Origin: Balanoglossus misakiensis
Taxonomy: Eukaryota; Hemichordata
Assembly (NCBI GenBank): GCA_040954595.2
Contig: CM082576.2
Span: forward strand, 11,718,001-11,782,000
Length of the DNA stretch: 64,000 bases
Direction: 5' to 3'
Position numbers and translations under genes: made by a program. This document shows, in pieces, positions 1-13,065 of the stretch. Below the pieces are notes generated by a model. The model did no database searches, was not told the origin of the DNA, and worked only from the letters and a program-made list of their open reading frames with translations. The first letter of the stretch is position 1, and each line of letters starts with the position of its first letter.

Positions 1-88
1 ACTATAATACAATTCAATTTACAATATAATACAATACATTACATATTACAATTCATGTACATGTATTATGAAATGTTCAACTTTTCAG

Positions 89-2580
89 GATATTGGTGTT
101 TTCACCAAATGATATTAGTTCGGCAAAAGTTTACATAGACAGTGAACTACTCGGAGATGCTGAACATGTGAAGGGGCCTCTGTATGCATTGAAATGGGAC
201 CCGGCTTTGTATTGGAATGGACTGCATAAGATAACAGTTGAGATACAGGTGAGTCATTGATGATCTTTTGTTTCGGGTTAATTTCTATGAAACTTGATGC
301 CATGGTTAATTGCTATTCGTTATTTTGCAATTTAATTGATTTTTTCCAAAAATGAAAGTGAAGGTCAGCCAAGATTTGTTACAGTTGAAATATGAGAAAG
401 ATGTGTACCAGCAATGCCAAATTTAGGAGACATTTTTTGTGGTCCATAGAGAAGTATTTGCTATCTGTGTATACTGGTAATATACTTTTTTGAATGATAA
501 TGATACTTGAAAAGGAAATCTTGTCTATACTTTTTTTTCTCTCTGTAATAGGATGTAATGGGTCACGAAGCATCGCAGAGTCAGTCGTTTTCATTGGACG
601 GAAGTCATCCGGACCAGAGTATCATTTCAGCGGTCGTTCTCATGCTAGACATTGCAACAGGGGTAGGTTCAGCTTCTTAAGTTAAGAAACACTTCGCTCC
701 ATTCCGGTACATAGTCTTGTCAAACGGTGGTGTTTGTAGCCTCAGACGATAACATGAAATTTGTAAATAAGCAGCAGTTTTGCCCTCTATCATCAAATTT
801 AAAAAAAATGTCACACACAGTCTACAGTAGATATATCCACAATTATAATTCATGTTTTCTTTTACACCAACTATGAACGAAAGCTGAAAGTTTGTTTTGC
901 CACTGGTTTTGTGCTGACTTACGGACCACTTATCTTACTGAGACTTTGTACAAGACCGACGACCGTCAGTAAGTATGCTCCAAATAAAGTGCCTGTGATT
1001 AGCTCAATGATCGATGCAGAGAGTGTGTTTTGTTGAATGATTGGCAAAAATAAATTCTCAATATAAATTTTGTATACCGGTATATTTTGTGTTGCACAAG
1101 ATGTATAGCTTTTTACAACCATTGGATAGTAGGTTGTGCATTCTAGTTCCTCAGTAGCAGTAGAAAAACCATGCATCTCAGTTTTTTGAAATCCTGTTTG
1201 TAGGTATGGAGGCCAGACCACTGGTGCATTCATAGTCATGTTTTTGTTTAATATCATGCGCACATTCACATGCACCTTTTTCATGTTCTAATTTTTCCGA
1301 GTCATTCCCTCAGGTTTTCTGTGGATCCCGTTTGCCAAACTGCCACTGCTGAGGGGCCTCCTCCTACTAGTACACGAAAATGCCCTCTACTATATTATCA
1401 TGGTTATGGGACTCTGGACTATCATAGGTGAGAAGCTGTACGTTCTGAACGAGATGTGTATGCAGTGTTTCTGCTAAAGGTTGGGGAACATCGGTAAATG
1501 ATTTGGCAACCCAAGTGACACATCTGCTACCCATTAAAGGGCGACGATTGTCTTATGCACATAAAGAAGACCGTCGGCCTTTAATATGACTGCATTGATA
1601 CCCCATGGGAGACCCTAGTAAAATGTCTGGGGAACCCTTGTAACAAAACCCTAAATACCAAAACAGTACTATGATTGTGCATGTTATGTACATGTACTTC
1701 TCCATCCGTCCAATCAGGTGTATTGAAAGATGATCATACCAGAACATATTCTCTATAAATGTGCATCAGCGAGTTATATCAACTTTGATATCCTGACACG
1801 AAGATGTGTCATAATTGTCTTCACATGGTTTCTTAGGTCCCTGGTTCATTGGTGAAATGGTGGATGGACACCTGGGATTTGTGTGTCTCTATGGTGTGTT
1901 CGTGAACGGCTCCATCATTCCTGATCCTATTATTTACAGAGAGGGATTGTTCGATGTAAGTACCCCAAAAGCAACGTATCAAAGAGTCAAGCTGGCAACC
2001 AACAGGAAAATTAAGTGAGCCACTTCAGCTGATGGCCAAGTCAGTTTACCCATAAATATACTTTAATACTTATTCAAATCATATAGTCTACCTACCTCGG
2101 TGTCACTAAAATTTATATTTTTTTTTACCTAACACATGAAATATCATACCATGTTTTGTCCACTATCCTTTCCATTGTCATACAATTCCCTTCATTGTTT
2201 TCAGCTAACTAGATCTTGCCCCCCCCCCTCTGTTCTTACAGATGTTGTACGCCCTCGTGCCTTTCGTATTCCATCTGGCTTTGCAAGTGGAGCTGCTATT
2301 CCCGGCGGGTCACCACCACCAACTCTCGGTGGTCAAGTGCCAAAGTAGGGTCTTCCAGAAGGTGTCGTGGTGGCTGAAATTCTGCGTCAGTCAGCTGCTC
2401 TTTGCGTGTGCCTTGAAGTGGCTGGTGGACTACAGTCGTTTTCTGTGGAGCGGATATGGTACATTGGCGTTTCTGCTCGCTCCCAAGTACACGTGGACAG
2501 CGGCAGTGATGGTGTCGCTGTACTTCGCTGTGTATGGGGCATATTTCAGAGGAAGGAGAAGGCAGTCTGCGAGTCTGTAG
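89..2580 (+). CDS. TMEM62: TMEM62, C-terminal part (5' exons outside window)
   Basis: Six exons are read: 89-248, 552-662, 884-968, 1314-1427, 1837-1955 and 2242-2580 (TAG). Phases agree throughout and all introns are GT/AG. The product is the C-terminal part of TMEM62: a soluble stretch with the motif LYALKWDPALYWNGLH, then several hydrophobic segments. These include a GPWFIGEMVDGHLG motif that is typical of the family. Known TMEM62 proteins carry an N-terminal calcineurin-like metallophosphoesterase domain followed by a multi-pass membrane domain. That N-terminal domain is not in this window, so the gene is cut by the window edge and not necessarily broken. The cellular function of the family is not well defined. 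The third exon (884-968) has the weakest acceptor and is the least certain border. The stop codon lies in the first unit of a tandem repeat. Confidence 0.88.
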
Positions 2581-3108
2581 AAAACGTGCGTCACATTTAA
2601 CTCGCTATCAAATGATATTTGATTTAAATTCTGTGGATGTGTGTCTGGGCTGTCAAACAGCATATGTATGAAAGTTTGTACGTGTCTCGGCCCTCAAGTG
2701 AAGACAGTCTTTGAAATTCTGTCTCTGTGAAATTTGAGACGTTCCAAAGACACTCTGCGAGTCTGTAGAAAATGTGTGTCACATTTAACTTGCTGTCAAA
2801 TGGTATTTGATTTTAAATTTTTGTGGATGTTCGTCTGAGCTGTCAAACAGCATATGTATGAAAGTTTGTACGTGTCTCGGCTCTCAAGCAACAACAGTCT
2901 TTGCAATTCTGTCTCTGTGAAATTTGAGACGTAGGCAAAGACAGTCTGCGAGTCTGTAGAAAATGTGTGTCACATTTAACTTGCTGTCAAATGGTATTTG
3001 ATTTTAAATTCTGTGGATGTGTGTCTGGGCTGTCAAACAGCATAATGTGCGAAAGTGGGTGCGTGTTTTGGCTCTCAAACGAAGACAGTCTTTAAAATTC
3101 TGTCTTAG
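2565..3108 (+). repeat. Tandem repeat of about 190 bp, three copies, in TMEM62 3' end
   Basis: Three imperfect copies begin at 2565, 2753 and 2944, each with TCTGCGAGTCTGTAG, giving periods of 188 and 191 bp. Each copy continues with the same landmarks: GTCACATTTAACT, a TGTCAAACAGCATA segment and AATTCTGTCT. The first copy includes the last codons and stop of TMEM62; the other two are untranslated. Confidence 0.88.
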
Positions 3109-4247
3109 TGTGAAACAAATGTATTGTCTGTGATATGTTTAAACTGTGCATGTGGTTGTTCTCAATAAGTGGGTGCAATATTTTAAACTTCGGTGGTGGT
3201 TGTCAGTGGTTTATAGAGACAGTTTTTAAGTATGAAATGGACGTTTCAGTTTGGTAGTCATTCGAGGTCAGCCATGCCGATTGACTGGTGTCCTTTGAAT
3301 TTTATGTCTGAAATGTGTTCAGATAACTCATTGTACTACAGTTACTATTACATTTTATTTCAGTCTTGACGCTGGGAATAATTTGTGAAAGAAAAATCTA
3401 AATTGGCCTCCTAACCTGAGGAGGTTTGGCCAGCAATTTGGTGGGTGAGTGAACTGACATGTGCATCAATAGAGTACAAGTAAGGTGTAGGTTTTTGAGT
3501 TTTAATCCCATAAAGTACAAGTCTATTATATATCTATTAATTGATATCAGCCTCTGTGTGTCTTTATACTTAATGGAGGCTAAATTTATTTGCAACCACT
3601 GGTGGCCCAAGCAAGTGGTGGGGATGTAGTGAAAAACAAGTCAGTTTATATTGTGATAATGTCTTTCATGACTGACTGATTTAGTCCACTGATTGGTTTT
3701 AACTTTAAAACATTTGCAGAGGAGTCTGCTTGCTTCTCCTCAGCGCAATCATCTTCCTGGCTCCTTACTTTCGTCTTGATCCTTTTGATGGGATATGCAG
3801 TCTTTCTATGGAAATTGGCACATTTTCAGGGAACTGAACAATAACTACGCATATTATGTTTTGTTTAACAAAACCCACGTTCATTTTTGCTTGGGTTAAA
3901 AATTTAACTAATAATCAGGCCTATTACTCAATATCATCATGATTCCAAATGCCTTTGATTCAGACTGAGAAACATTTGTGCTGTTCAAATGAACGTGTGT
4001 TTTTAGTCGCGTGAACCTGAATTGTGTTTCTGTTAACCATGTTGCATCGTCATCGTAACAGAAACTGTCAATACACCACGCCGACATCAAGACTCGGTCG
4101 TAATTTCTCTAGTTCAAGTTGAGCGTTCCTGTCGAATGAGGGCGCAAACCGTGCCTGATCCAGACCGGACATGATTGGTTTAAAGTTTAGTGACGTCACA
4201 CGATTGTCTCTAGAACGTCACGATAGCAACGACTGCCACTGTATCCA
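3109..4247. other. Intergenic gap between converging TMEM62 and SLC16 genes
   Basis: No exon or RNA gene is recognised. It should contain the 3' untranslated ends of both converging genes. It is AT-rich, with only short open frames of no family resemblance. Confidence 0.6.
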
Positions 4248-6591
4248 TCAATGCACAACCGACGAGCCATTGCATTTCGTCCGTAATCTTCTGATCACCC
4301 ATATCAACGGAAACATGGCAGATGCGATCAGCAGGAGTGTGCCAGCAAAGTAGAAGGACAGGTCGTAGGATCCGGTCAAATCCAGGAAAAGCCCTGGAAG
4401 AATAAGAGGAAGGATATTGCCTGTGTTCACTGCATGCAAGCAACGTTTTCCCGTGATGTTAAGAAGATGTTTATATTTACTCTATATTACCATAAACCTA
4501 GGATGTTCATCAAAATACGGGGCGTATTGCTACTAACGACGTGTGTGTGTGTGGAATACTAGTTACATTGGCAAATATCTCACCAGACAGCGGTGGCCCA
4601 ATGAGAAATCCAGTTCCTGTGCTCAACATTATTGTACCAATTCCTTCGACCATTCGTTCCACGCCGACCACCTGTTTGATGACAACCATGTCCAGCGCAC
4701 AGTACACACCGCGCGACATCCCCATGACTACCGAGACGGCCATCAGCTGGCCGTACGTGCTCGTGAAATTAGTAAATGCGGTGCCCAATCCGTACACGCC
4801 AGCTGCTAGACCGTGAATACAGGCTTGGCTTTTGTTGACACCAGCGAAATCGAGAAGGACTCCAGTTGCCAGAGATGTCACACAGCCGGTTATCCCTAAG
4901 ACGGACATGATGAAAGACGCTCTGACGTCATCAATGCCCATGTGAACTGTTTTATCGACTAGGTGAGACATGGGAATGCTGTTTCCGACATTCAGAACGA
5001 ACCTGTAAACCCAGAGGAGTATGAATAATGGACGTTCTCGAAACAGCGCAACGAAGCCGCATAGAAGTGTCGCCAGTTGTGTTCGTTGTTTTTCATCGCT
5101 GTTTGCCTCAGTTTCACCAATTTCACTAATTCTCCTATCGTCCTCCGAATCCGAATTCGACGCCGTGCCAGTAGGCCTACGTCTGGCGTCGGACTCATTC
5201 GCGATCTTGTCATAATTTGTGACCGGCCCAGTACCAGTGTCGCGGTTAACCTCTATATCAGACAGTGGTATCATTTTACCATCCTCTTCCCGGGTGACCC
5301 CGGAATCTGAGTTCAGGTGAATGGGTCTCAACAGAGCTGCACCGACACAGAGATGCGAGGACAGCGCCGCCACTATCACGAGGGCGCCTCTCCAGCCGTA
5401 TACGTCGATCAGAATCTGGCAAAGTGGCGGCATGGCAAAGCTGGCGAGACCCACTCCGGCCAGGGCTATCCCGTTGGCCGTCGTGTACCGTGATTTGAAG
5501 TAACGTCCAAGGGAGGCAGACGAGGCAACATAGCACAGTCCAAATGAGACACCTGAAGAAACAAGTATTAACTATTAATTTTAATTTTTTTTAATGCCTT
5601 CTGGACAAACGAAATAGCTTTATATTAAACCTTTATACAATATGATCCTCAGGCGCACGATAACGATATGTGATGAATGAACATACCTGTGCAGGTGCCG
5701 AGACTTATGACCAGAAATAGCCAGTTGGTTGCGAACGAACTCACCAATATCGATAAACTCGACAGTATACCGCCGAACATTGCCATTTGACGAAAACCGT
5801 ACCTCTTGCAGAGAATCGCTGAAAATGGACCTGGAATTGTGGTTGAAATGAATGAACGATCGTCGAAACGCACAGCTGTAACTTACGTACAATTAATTTG
5901 TTTACATTGACAGCTACCAAATTTGATTTGATTATAACAGACTCGATGTAATTATTGGAAAGTTCACAGCTTTCAAAACAGTTACACCAACACTAAACAG
6001 CAGACATGATTATTAAAGGTCAGCGCGGGCAAGCCCTTTGACTCATTGTGCAAAGTGATAAATCACGCGAAAAAAAGACGTATTCATTGATTTTGTGCTG
6101 TGATGGAGAGGGGGAAGGGTCGAAGTTGTTAGATTACATTTATTTTTGTTCGTGAGCAATTTTTCTAGACCTCCGTATATGCGTATAGACTTACACGGAT
6201 CGACCGCTTCGATGTGGGAACTCCGAGACATGTACAAAAAGTACATTGTACCCGGCGTGCACTGTGAAGGTCACCCTGCCACTGATGCTGTAAAGTGCAT
6301 GTCAACATTGATGACGGCGTTTTCCTGAAAACTATATACGGTGGAGCGCTTGCATGTTTACTTACCCGTCAGGTACGTGGCAGCCACGAATATCGACAGA
6401 ATCAAGGAAGTTCGAGCGGCGCTTTCGCCGAAGAACGCAAGAAACTCGACGTAAAACACCGACATGGCTATTCCAATCCCCCGAACCAAAAACATCATGA
6501 TCAAAGTCGCCACCATGACGAACCAGCCCCAACCCCCGTCGGGAGGATCGTCGGGTCCAGAGCTCAACTTCATATCTTTCGTTTGTGGCAT
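4248..6591 (-). CDS. SLC16 / monocarboxylate-transporter-type membrane carrier, 494 aa
   Basis: Coding exons on the minus strand are 6591-6366, 5830-5687, 5552-4584 and 4393-4248 (TGA). All phases match and the total is 1,485 nt. The protein opens with the SLC16 signature DPPDGGWGWF (residues 15-24). A second signature, YFKSRYTTANGIALAG, follows at the start of exon 3, then a long hydrophilic acidic loop of about 75 residues and six more hydrophobic segments. The order fits a 12-helix major facilitator with the large loop between helices 6 and 7. The last exon starts at GG of 4393, which joins GPPLSG directly to LFLDLTGSYD, the usual family spacing. In human MCT1 an Asp/Arg pair in helix 8 (D302, R306) is needed for lactate. 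The matching stretch here, ITGCVTSLATG, has Gly and Ser in those places, so monocarboxylate transport is doubtful and the substrate is unknown. Confidence 0.93.
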
Positions 6592-8332
6592 TGTTTTTAG
6601 CGCTGATGACGTCAGTTGTTGCAGGCCCCGGCGATGACAGCGGATGCGACACGTGACATTTGTGCAATACGTGTATCCACTCTCAAGCCCTCTTTATTTT
6701 AAGAAGTGGCAAAACTGAAACATTGTAGAGACATTACTTGTTTTCTACAAATACAAATGAATACACGAAATTGCGTCCGTGTGGTTTCAATTAATGGTCT
6801 GTACTTATATACATACAATAGGCCTACAAGTATTTGTTATTGATGTCATCACGTATAACAGTTGTAATATGACCACTTTAGAATTGCGTCCTTGTCCTTT
6901 CAAGGGTCAAAATTGAGGGCAGTCGCCCATCAACAACTTGAAGACAAATGCTTGTAATTCCTTTTGATGGATATGCCTATTGGGTGTCAGATTGTAAGTT
7001 TGGCTTCTATATGACCCTACGTGAGTCAGTATATACGGACACTGAAAACACGAAGCGAAGTTTCTTGCATTTTGTACACAACTATGTGCAATGCAATATC
7101 CTTGTACTGGCCAGTCCCCTGCCTCAGAATAGCAGCCACACTATGTTGCCGACATTCTATCACACACTGACACAGACAGACAGACAGACACACGCACATA
7201 CATGGCACAGACGGTATCACGGCCACGCCCGGACACTTCGCCCTTGTCCGGACACTTCCCACCAAACAGATAGTGTTAGAGATAGTTAGGCCGCAGCCCC
7301 TCTATTGCAGGTTTGGGATAACAGTCGGATGTGTAAATGCCCCGGCCGGGGGGGGGGGGGTAACTGTCCTATAACTCTCGCAAACACGGGGGATAGGAAA
7401 AGAAGCAGACGAAGCAACCAGTAAAGTTCTTGTTTAAAAGTTCAGATTACAAACTTTACTTCGAATATAAATATTTACAACTATCTACGAATCTCATTTT
7501 TGAAAGCAAAATCAACGTGCATCAGGTAAGGAATGGTTACAATACATTCGGTGATATTTGATGAGATGCAAATGGTACAGTTAAACAGAAAGTTTTTTTA
7601 CGTATGTAAATCTAACATTTGATATTTTAATTATGAATGCTGGAATTTAAATGATACAATGGTAGATGTATTACATGGCACGTGTGGTTCAAGCACGACG
7701 GACAAGCTATGCGATTGCTACGCACTTGTGTGTGGGGGAACAAATCGCGTTTTTCTTCCAACTACTGGTATAATGTGATAAAGAAATCCAAACAACGAAA
7801 TTTTCTTCGCACGTGCCTCCACGACATTGATTAAAATGCGGTCGGAGATCTCTGGTCGGTGGTGAATGGCCAAAAGAAATAGGTCACTTAGACTAATATG
7901 CAGATGTGCTAGATCGATATGCGTGAGAATGGTCAACTTTCATTGATATCATGTGGGGAAATTGGGCCCAGGTTCAATTGGTACAAGGCAAAAAAGCAAA
8001 AAATTGGCCCGAAATATAAGGCTTTTATAGAGACAGCACGAATTCAATTTTGCGATTCGTAAAATACTAGCTAAAGTGGACGGCAATGTGATTATAGTAT
8101 GCCATTTGATTCAATATTTGTTAAAGTGTCACGTACGTATGTTGAAATTCCTCGCCAACCATTGTTCTTATTGACTGGGGTCTTCTAGAGAAACGTACGC
8201 ATGGCATGATCCAAGTCGAGTTGCCGTTTCCCAAAATATTACACGCCACTCTCATCTTTCGATCTTCTAAAAAAGGCAGAGCTGGTATTAAATATAAAAA
8301 AGAATTTGGCGAACAGCCCGTTGATGGCGCCT
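6592..8332. other. Intergenic gap upstream of SLC16 gene, downstream of calmodulin-like gene
   Basis: It holds a short CAGA-type microsatellite at about 7168-7192 and a G run at 7348-7360. The 5' flank of the SLC16 gene begins at 6592. No coding exon or RNA gene is recognised; the short open frames lack splice context and resemblance. Confidence 0.6.
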
Positions 8333-11300
8333 TCACTTGGTGTATGACGTGATAAGTTTGACAAAATCTGAAGAGAAAGATAAATCAAAAGCAAAAAGTT
8401 ATAAGTTGTCTGCAAAATTATGATGGTTTGATTTTCTGACACTTTAACAGTGTGAGCGAGCGAAAATCTACTACAAAACGGATGTGTCTTGAAAAATCAA
8501 ATACTGAGTAATTCTTCATTTTACAGAGTAGAGAAGTTGGAGTTACTGGGGCTTGGAGTAGTTGACTGTTGGCTATATGTTTTGATCGTTTCTGCAGGAC
8601 AGATCGAGAAGAGCCATAATCTCGTAAAACACGAGACGGTAAGATTCGTGTGTGCTCCTGCGCTGACATACGATGAAACCATTACACGACTTACCCACAT
8701 AATTCACTTTGCCGTCTTCGCCGACGTTGGCGTCCTTCACCATTTCGTCCATCTCGTCGGCCGACAGCTTCTCGCCCATCGTCGTCATGAGATGTCTCAG
8801 CTCGGTCACGGTGATGAAACCCGTGTCGTCGGTGTCGAACACCCTGAAGGCGTCGCGCAGTTCGTCCTCGCCGTCCACGGCGTTGAACTTGGTCGCCATC
8901 ATCATGAGAAACTCCGGGAACTCGATGGTTCCGCTGCCTGTTGAGGACGAGTTTTGTATAGAGTGTCACTGATGATGAGTGGGGAAGACAGCTAATAAAG
9001 GTCGTTGAATGCGCAGGACACACAGCATAATCACACATTTTTCATTCTAAAAAGTATAAATTCACTGCTTGATATATATGCCCACATCACCAAGAAGACG
9101 CATGACATTTGGCTATCGTCGCTGTATTAACATTTTTGTTCGACTTTTGTCGATGATGGCGTACTCACCGTCGATATCGACCTCCTGGATCATGTCTTCA
9201 ACCTCTTTCTCGGTCGGGTTTTGACCGAGCGACCGGAGAACGATGACCAATTCCTTGTTGTTGATCGTGCCATCTCCATCGATGTCAAACAAGGAGAAGG
9301 CCTCCTTTAGTTCTGCAAGAGGTGAAATTATTAAAATTCACTGTGTCAATTCCGGTGTTCTAATAAGAAAACAATTCTTAATGTGCAATTAATTATCATT
9401 TAAATGTGCACGCAATATATACATTAAAATTCTACGCAACGAAAAATTCAAACGCGCGTATACCGTCACGCGTCCCACTTTTTCATTGCATGCTGTTCGC
9501 TGTTTGACCCGAGGTGTTTGTTACCTGTTACTAACAGTTGCTATGGCAACACGTCGTTTTGCATGCATGTTCAACAGCGCTTCATGCTTGATCAGTAGAG
9601 ACTCAACACAGCAGCAATTAGGCTTTTGTGGAGTCAACTGTTCTGTTCTCCTAACCACCGCTTCCATGATAATAAGCACTTGCTCAATGCAGAATGTATT
9701 TTTTACAGGATTTCGACGCAAAAAAGTCGTAAATCTATCCTTTCTGGATCACTGCCCTTATCATAACTAGGTGACATCGGCAACTTTGTCTATAACGCCG
9801 TCAAAACCCCGCGGTTTTTATGTTGCATGAGCGGCCATTTTAAGTGAGTTCAGCAATATTGTTAACGTTTGGGGAGGAGGTATAAAACTCAATTATCTAC
9901 TATGCATGATTTAGCATAATCTACCAAAAGATCCCGGAGTATTTATGATCCTGTTTCTGCCTGGAGAAACGTTCTTGTGTTAAACACCGCCACAAATTGC
10001 TCATTATCTCTCAGTTCAGTCACGTGATATCACTCATAAGCAATATATGTAAACTCACTTAATTTCTTCAGGCGTAGGAGCGAGACTGTCTACATGCGCC
10101 ATCCCAATTATATTTTAATTTCTAATTATCTTTTTGGAGAAGGGGTGTTGAAATGTTATATAGTTTGAACGCTTTCCACCACGCGAATATCACTACATTA
10201 ATAGTTAATGAGCAATTTCCTGTTGCAACGTTATATGTTTCTCTTTGCGTCTACAAGAGCTTCTCTATTCGCCTTTACGAACGAGGTGGCCATGTTTTCG
10301 TCTCAGACAGAGAAAAGGTTAGCAACCTGAGTGGGCAGACTAATGCCGGTCACGTACCGCGTATAGTGCGGTGTCACGACAGCGATCAGTGCGCGCGCGT
10401 AAAAGATGTCGATCTCAAATGAGGGCAATCCGACACACGCAGCGAAGGATTTCCTATCAATTTCGTCCGAAGCCGCCCGTGGATAAATTTAAGGTGATCC
10501 TGCGTGAAAATGCTGCAAGCAGTGCCCGTCCGCGGGAAAATAGTTAGAAAACTACGGACACACTGAACACATTGCAGTGCCCGGCCCGGACGAAAAAGTG
10601 GCCATGCCCCATCGTGGCATTCTGGTGAAATTGCGTGCGCAGATATCAGCAGACGAACTGCAAGAATAACCGGCGAATGGAAACTAGCAAAAAATAGTTT
10701 CTTTTAATTATTCAGAGGACTGTCGGATGGGGGCGAAATGGAAGAAGCGAGCCGCGAAAATAATTCCGTCAAATGTCTAAATATCGACATTCGTTCATTT
10801 GAGTGAAGTGTTCTGACTGTTGTTTGCTTTGGTTAGAGAATCGGACGAACAGGTGGTTGTGTAAAAGTTGTCATATCACGATAATTTCAAAGTCGTGTGA
10901 AACATTGTCTGATCTGACTCGTCTGCCTGGCCTGCATTTGTCGTGGCAGAATAGAAAAAAGATCGTCCAGAAATGTTGAACATTCGCCACTATGCTCACC
11001 CCATCCGAAAACATCTATTCTAGGCGAGAGGAGTTTACGACTGACAGTCCTATCTATTTCGAATAGCTCGGAAGTCCATCGACGCTTTGCAAAATAAATG
11101 CTCTCAGAAACCTAACAGGGGATATTTAAGAATATCTTGGGCCATGAAGACTTATATAAACATTGGAATTCGAAGGCTTGCAAAACAATCGAACTCAGAA
11201 TCCTAACATATGTATGATTTAAAAAAAAATCCCAGATGCATTATCGGCCCCGCGCAAATGGCAATGGTACTGCAGGAGATTTGGCTACTAATCACAGAAT

Positions 11301-13065
11301 CCATTTGTATAATGATGAATCGTTTGTTACTTAATTTCAGTAAGTCGAAAGGCGGGATTTCCGTGTTCTTTATTGCATCACGAGGGATGATGATCGATCG
11401 CGTTGGATGTTTGATGGCGCGGAATCAATGCTCATCCGTGCAGGAAAACATCCTCACGATGCTAATCCCCGGCCAGCCGAGTGACAAAACAAAACAACGT
11501 GTGACGTCATTCCATAACACACCGTTGTTATGGAATACTCCGTACTAACCGATCTCCTGCTTACATTTCTATTCACTTACTTATCAGCGCATGAGCCCCT
11601 TGATTAAAAAAAAATAGCAATAAAATCCCGGGGAGTTTTGTACCGTACTGAGGAGGAGATAAGCGCTTGCTTGTGCCATACTGTCTGTTTTTGACGAGCG
11701 ATTTTTAATTCAACGTGTGTATTCTATCTCATATGCGATGCATTGTGGACTCGCATCCATTGTGCGTTACAACAAAGGGTCACTTTGTGTCGTTCCCTCG
11801 AAGAAAGAAAGGGTCTTAAATTGATCGCCGTCACAAAAAACACGAGAGCTTGAGCACAGGAAGAAATATTGACTGGAATCGGAAACACAGCCTATCTCGT
11901 GGCACGCCATTAGGTAAACGAAACGTGTGGCCGTGCAGATGGTCGAAGAAAAATCACCCACTCCCGCCCGCTGGCAGAAATACTATTAAACAGTCTATTA
12001 GCAATAATGTCCTTAAACCTATAAAGTCTCATAACGCTTAATTTGTGATTAATCACGGAGACAGTTGGCTGTATAATTAATCATGCGGGGTTGGAAACCA
12101 ACATGACTCGATCAATATTTGACATCACACATATTTCAACTCAAAATTCGTCGTAGACACGACGGGTTTACCGGCGTTCTTTGCTTATGTTGCTGACTAT
12201 AGCGGGTGTCTATATGCATGGTGGAACTGTGGTCATGACGTTAATAATGTGTCAATATGTCAATTGCAAATGTTTCGACCGCAATTCACGTGATGACTTT
12301 TGTTCTTACCTGCGATCTGGTCTTCTGTTAAATTATCAATCTTTCAGAGTATCGTGGAAAAGAGCGAAAAAAACAAAAACGCAAATTAATTAACGTAATA
12401 TATTTAGAGTCGACACTGGAAACATCGGCAGGTCAAAGAATACAGAAAGGGTGGTAACGACAACGTCTCAAGAATGTCTGGTTATTAAGTGAACGTGTAA
12501 ATCTACCAGTCGATATCAATTGTCACCATCAAGACTCTTAACTACGGTATATGTCAGTCAGCACACAAAATGGCGAATGTAAGTTGACAAAAGCAGTCGA
12601 CATAATCAGCATACTGAGCTGTTACCTTGCCGGTAGAGTGTATTCATCACGGCTAGGGTATTCAACGCTTAACAATAGCCAAGCTTGGCGTATACGGTAG
12701 ACCACCAGTCCGTGTCATGGCGAATGCGTTTACATCACAACAAGCTTTACCTATCATAACCGTGACGGCCTTCTAAATGAAAGTACGGCAATGATCAATT
12801 TTGTTCTGTCAATTTTCGCCACGAACTACAGTCGATCTATTTCGTTTCAGTTCATATAATTCATCCCTATCGCAAATTGGATCACAAGCTGAGCACAGAT
12901 CATTCATTTTTAAAATCGACATGAGCCCACGCTCCATGCATAACGGAGGCTTTTCATTCCCGTATATTATGTCGCATATACATCATTTCTCTCTGTAAAA
13001 CTCTTTTCGCCGAGAGTCACGATACATCAAGAGATAAAGGAGGTTGCACTCACCACTGCCGACAT
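8333..13065 (-). CDS. Calmodulin-like EF-hand protein, 154 aa
   Basis: Five coding exons on the minus strand: 13065-13054 (MSAV), 12340-12310 (31 nt), 9312-9169, 8937-8695 and 8367-8333 (TGA). The sum is 465 nt and phases agree. The protein aligns with calmodulin from end to end: [18 protein letters not shown], then four EF hands. EF1 (24-35, [12 protein letters not shown]) and EF2 (60-71, [12 protein letters not shown]) have intact calcium-ligand positions. EF3 (97-108, [12 protein letters not shown]) has Thr at loop position 5. EF4 (133-144, [12 protein letters not shown]) has lost the first and third Asp and ends in Asp instead of Glu, so it probably binds calcium poorly or not at all. The 31-nt second exon and the tiny first exon reproduce the intron plan of vertebrate CALM genes. 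It is a diverged paralogue and not canonical calmodulin, which is nearly invariant in animals. The second intron (9313-12309) is 3 kb and has no recognised content. Confidence 0.93.

Noticed and set aside
8121-8336. Alternative last exon for the calmodulin-like gene after TTTTTTAG near 8270
   Set aside because: It would give a tail unlike EF-hand proteins; the exon at 8367-8333 has a stronger acceptor and restores the expected end [11 protein letters not shown].
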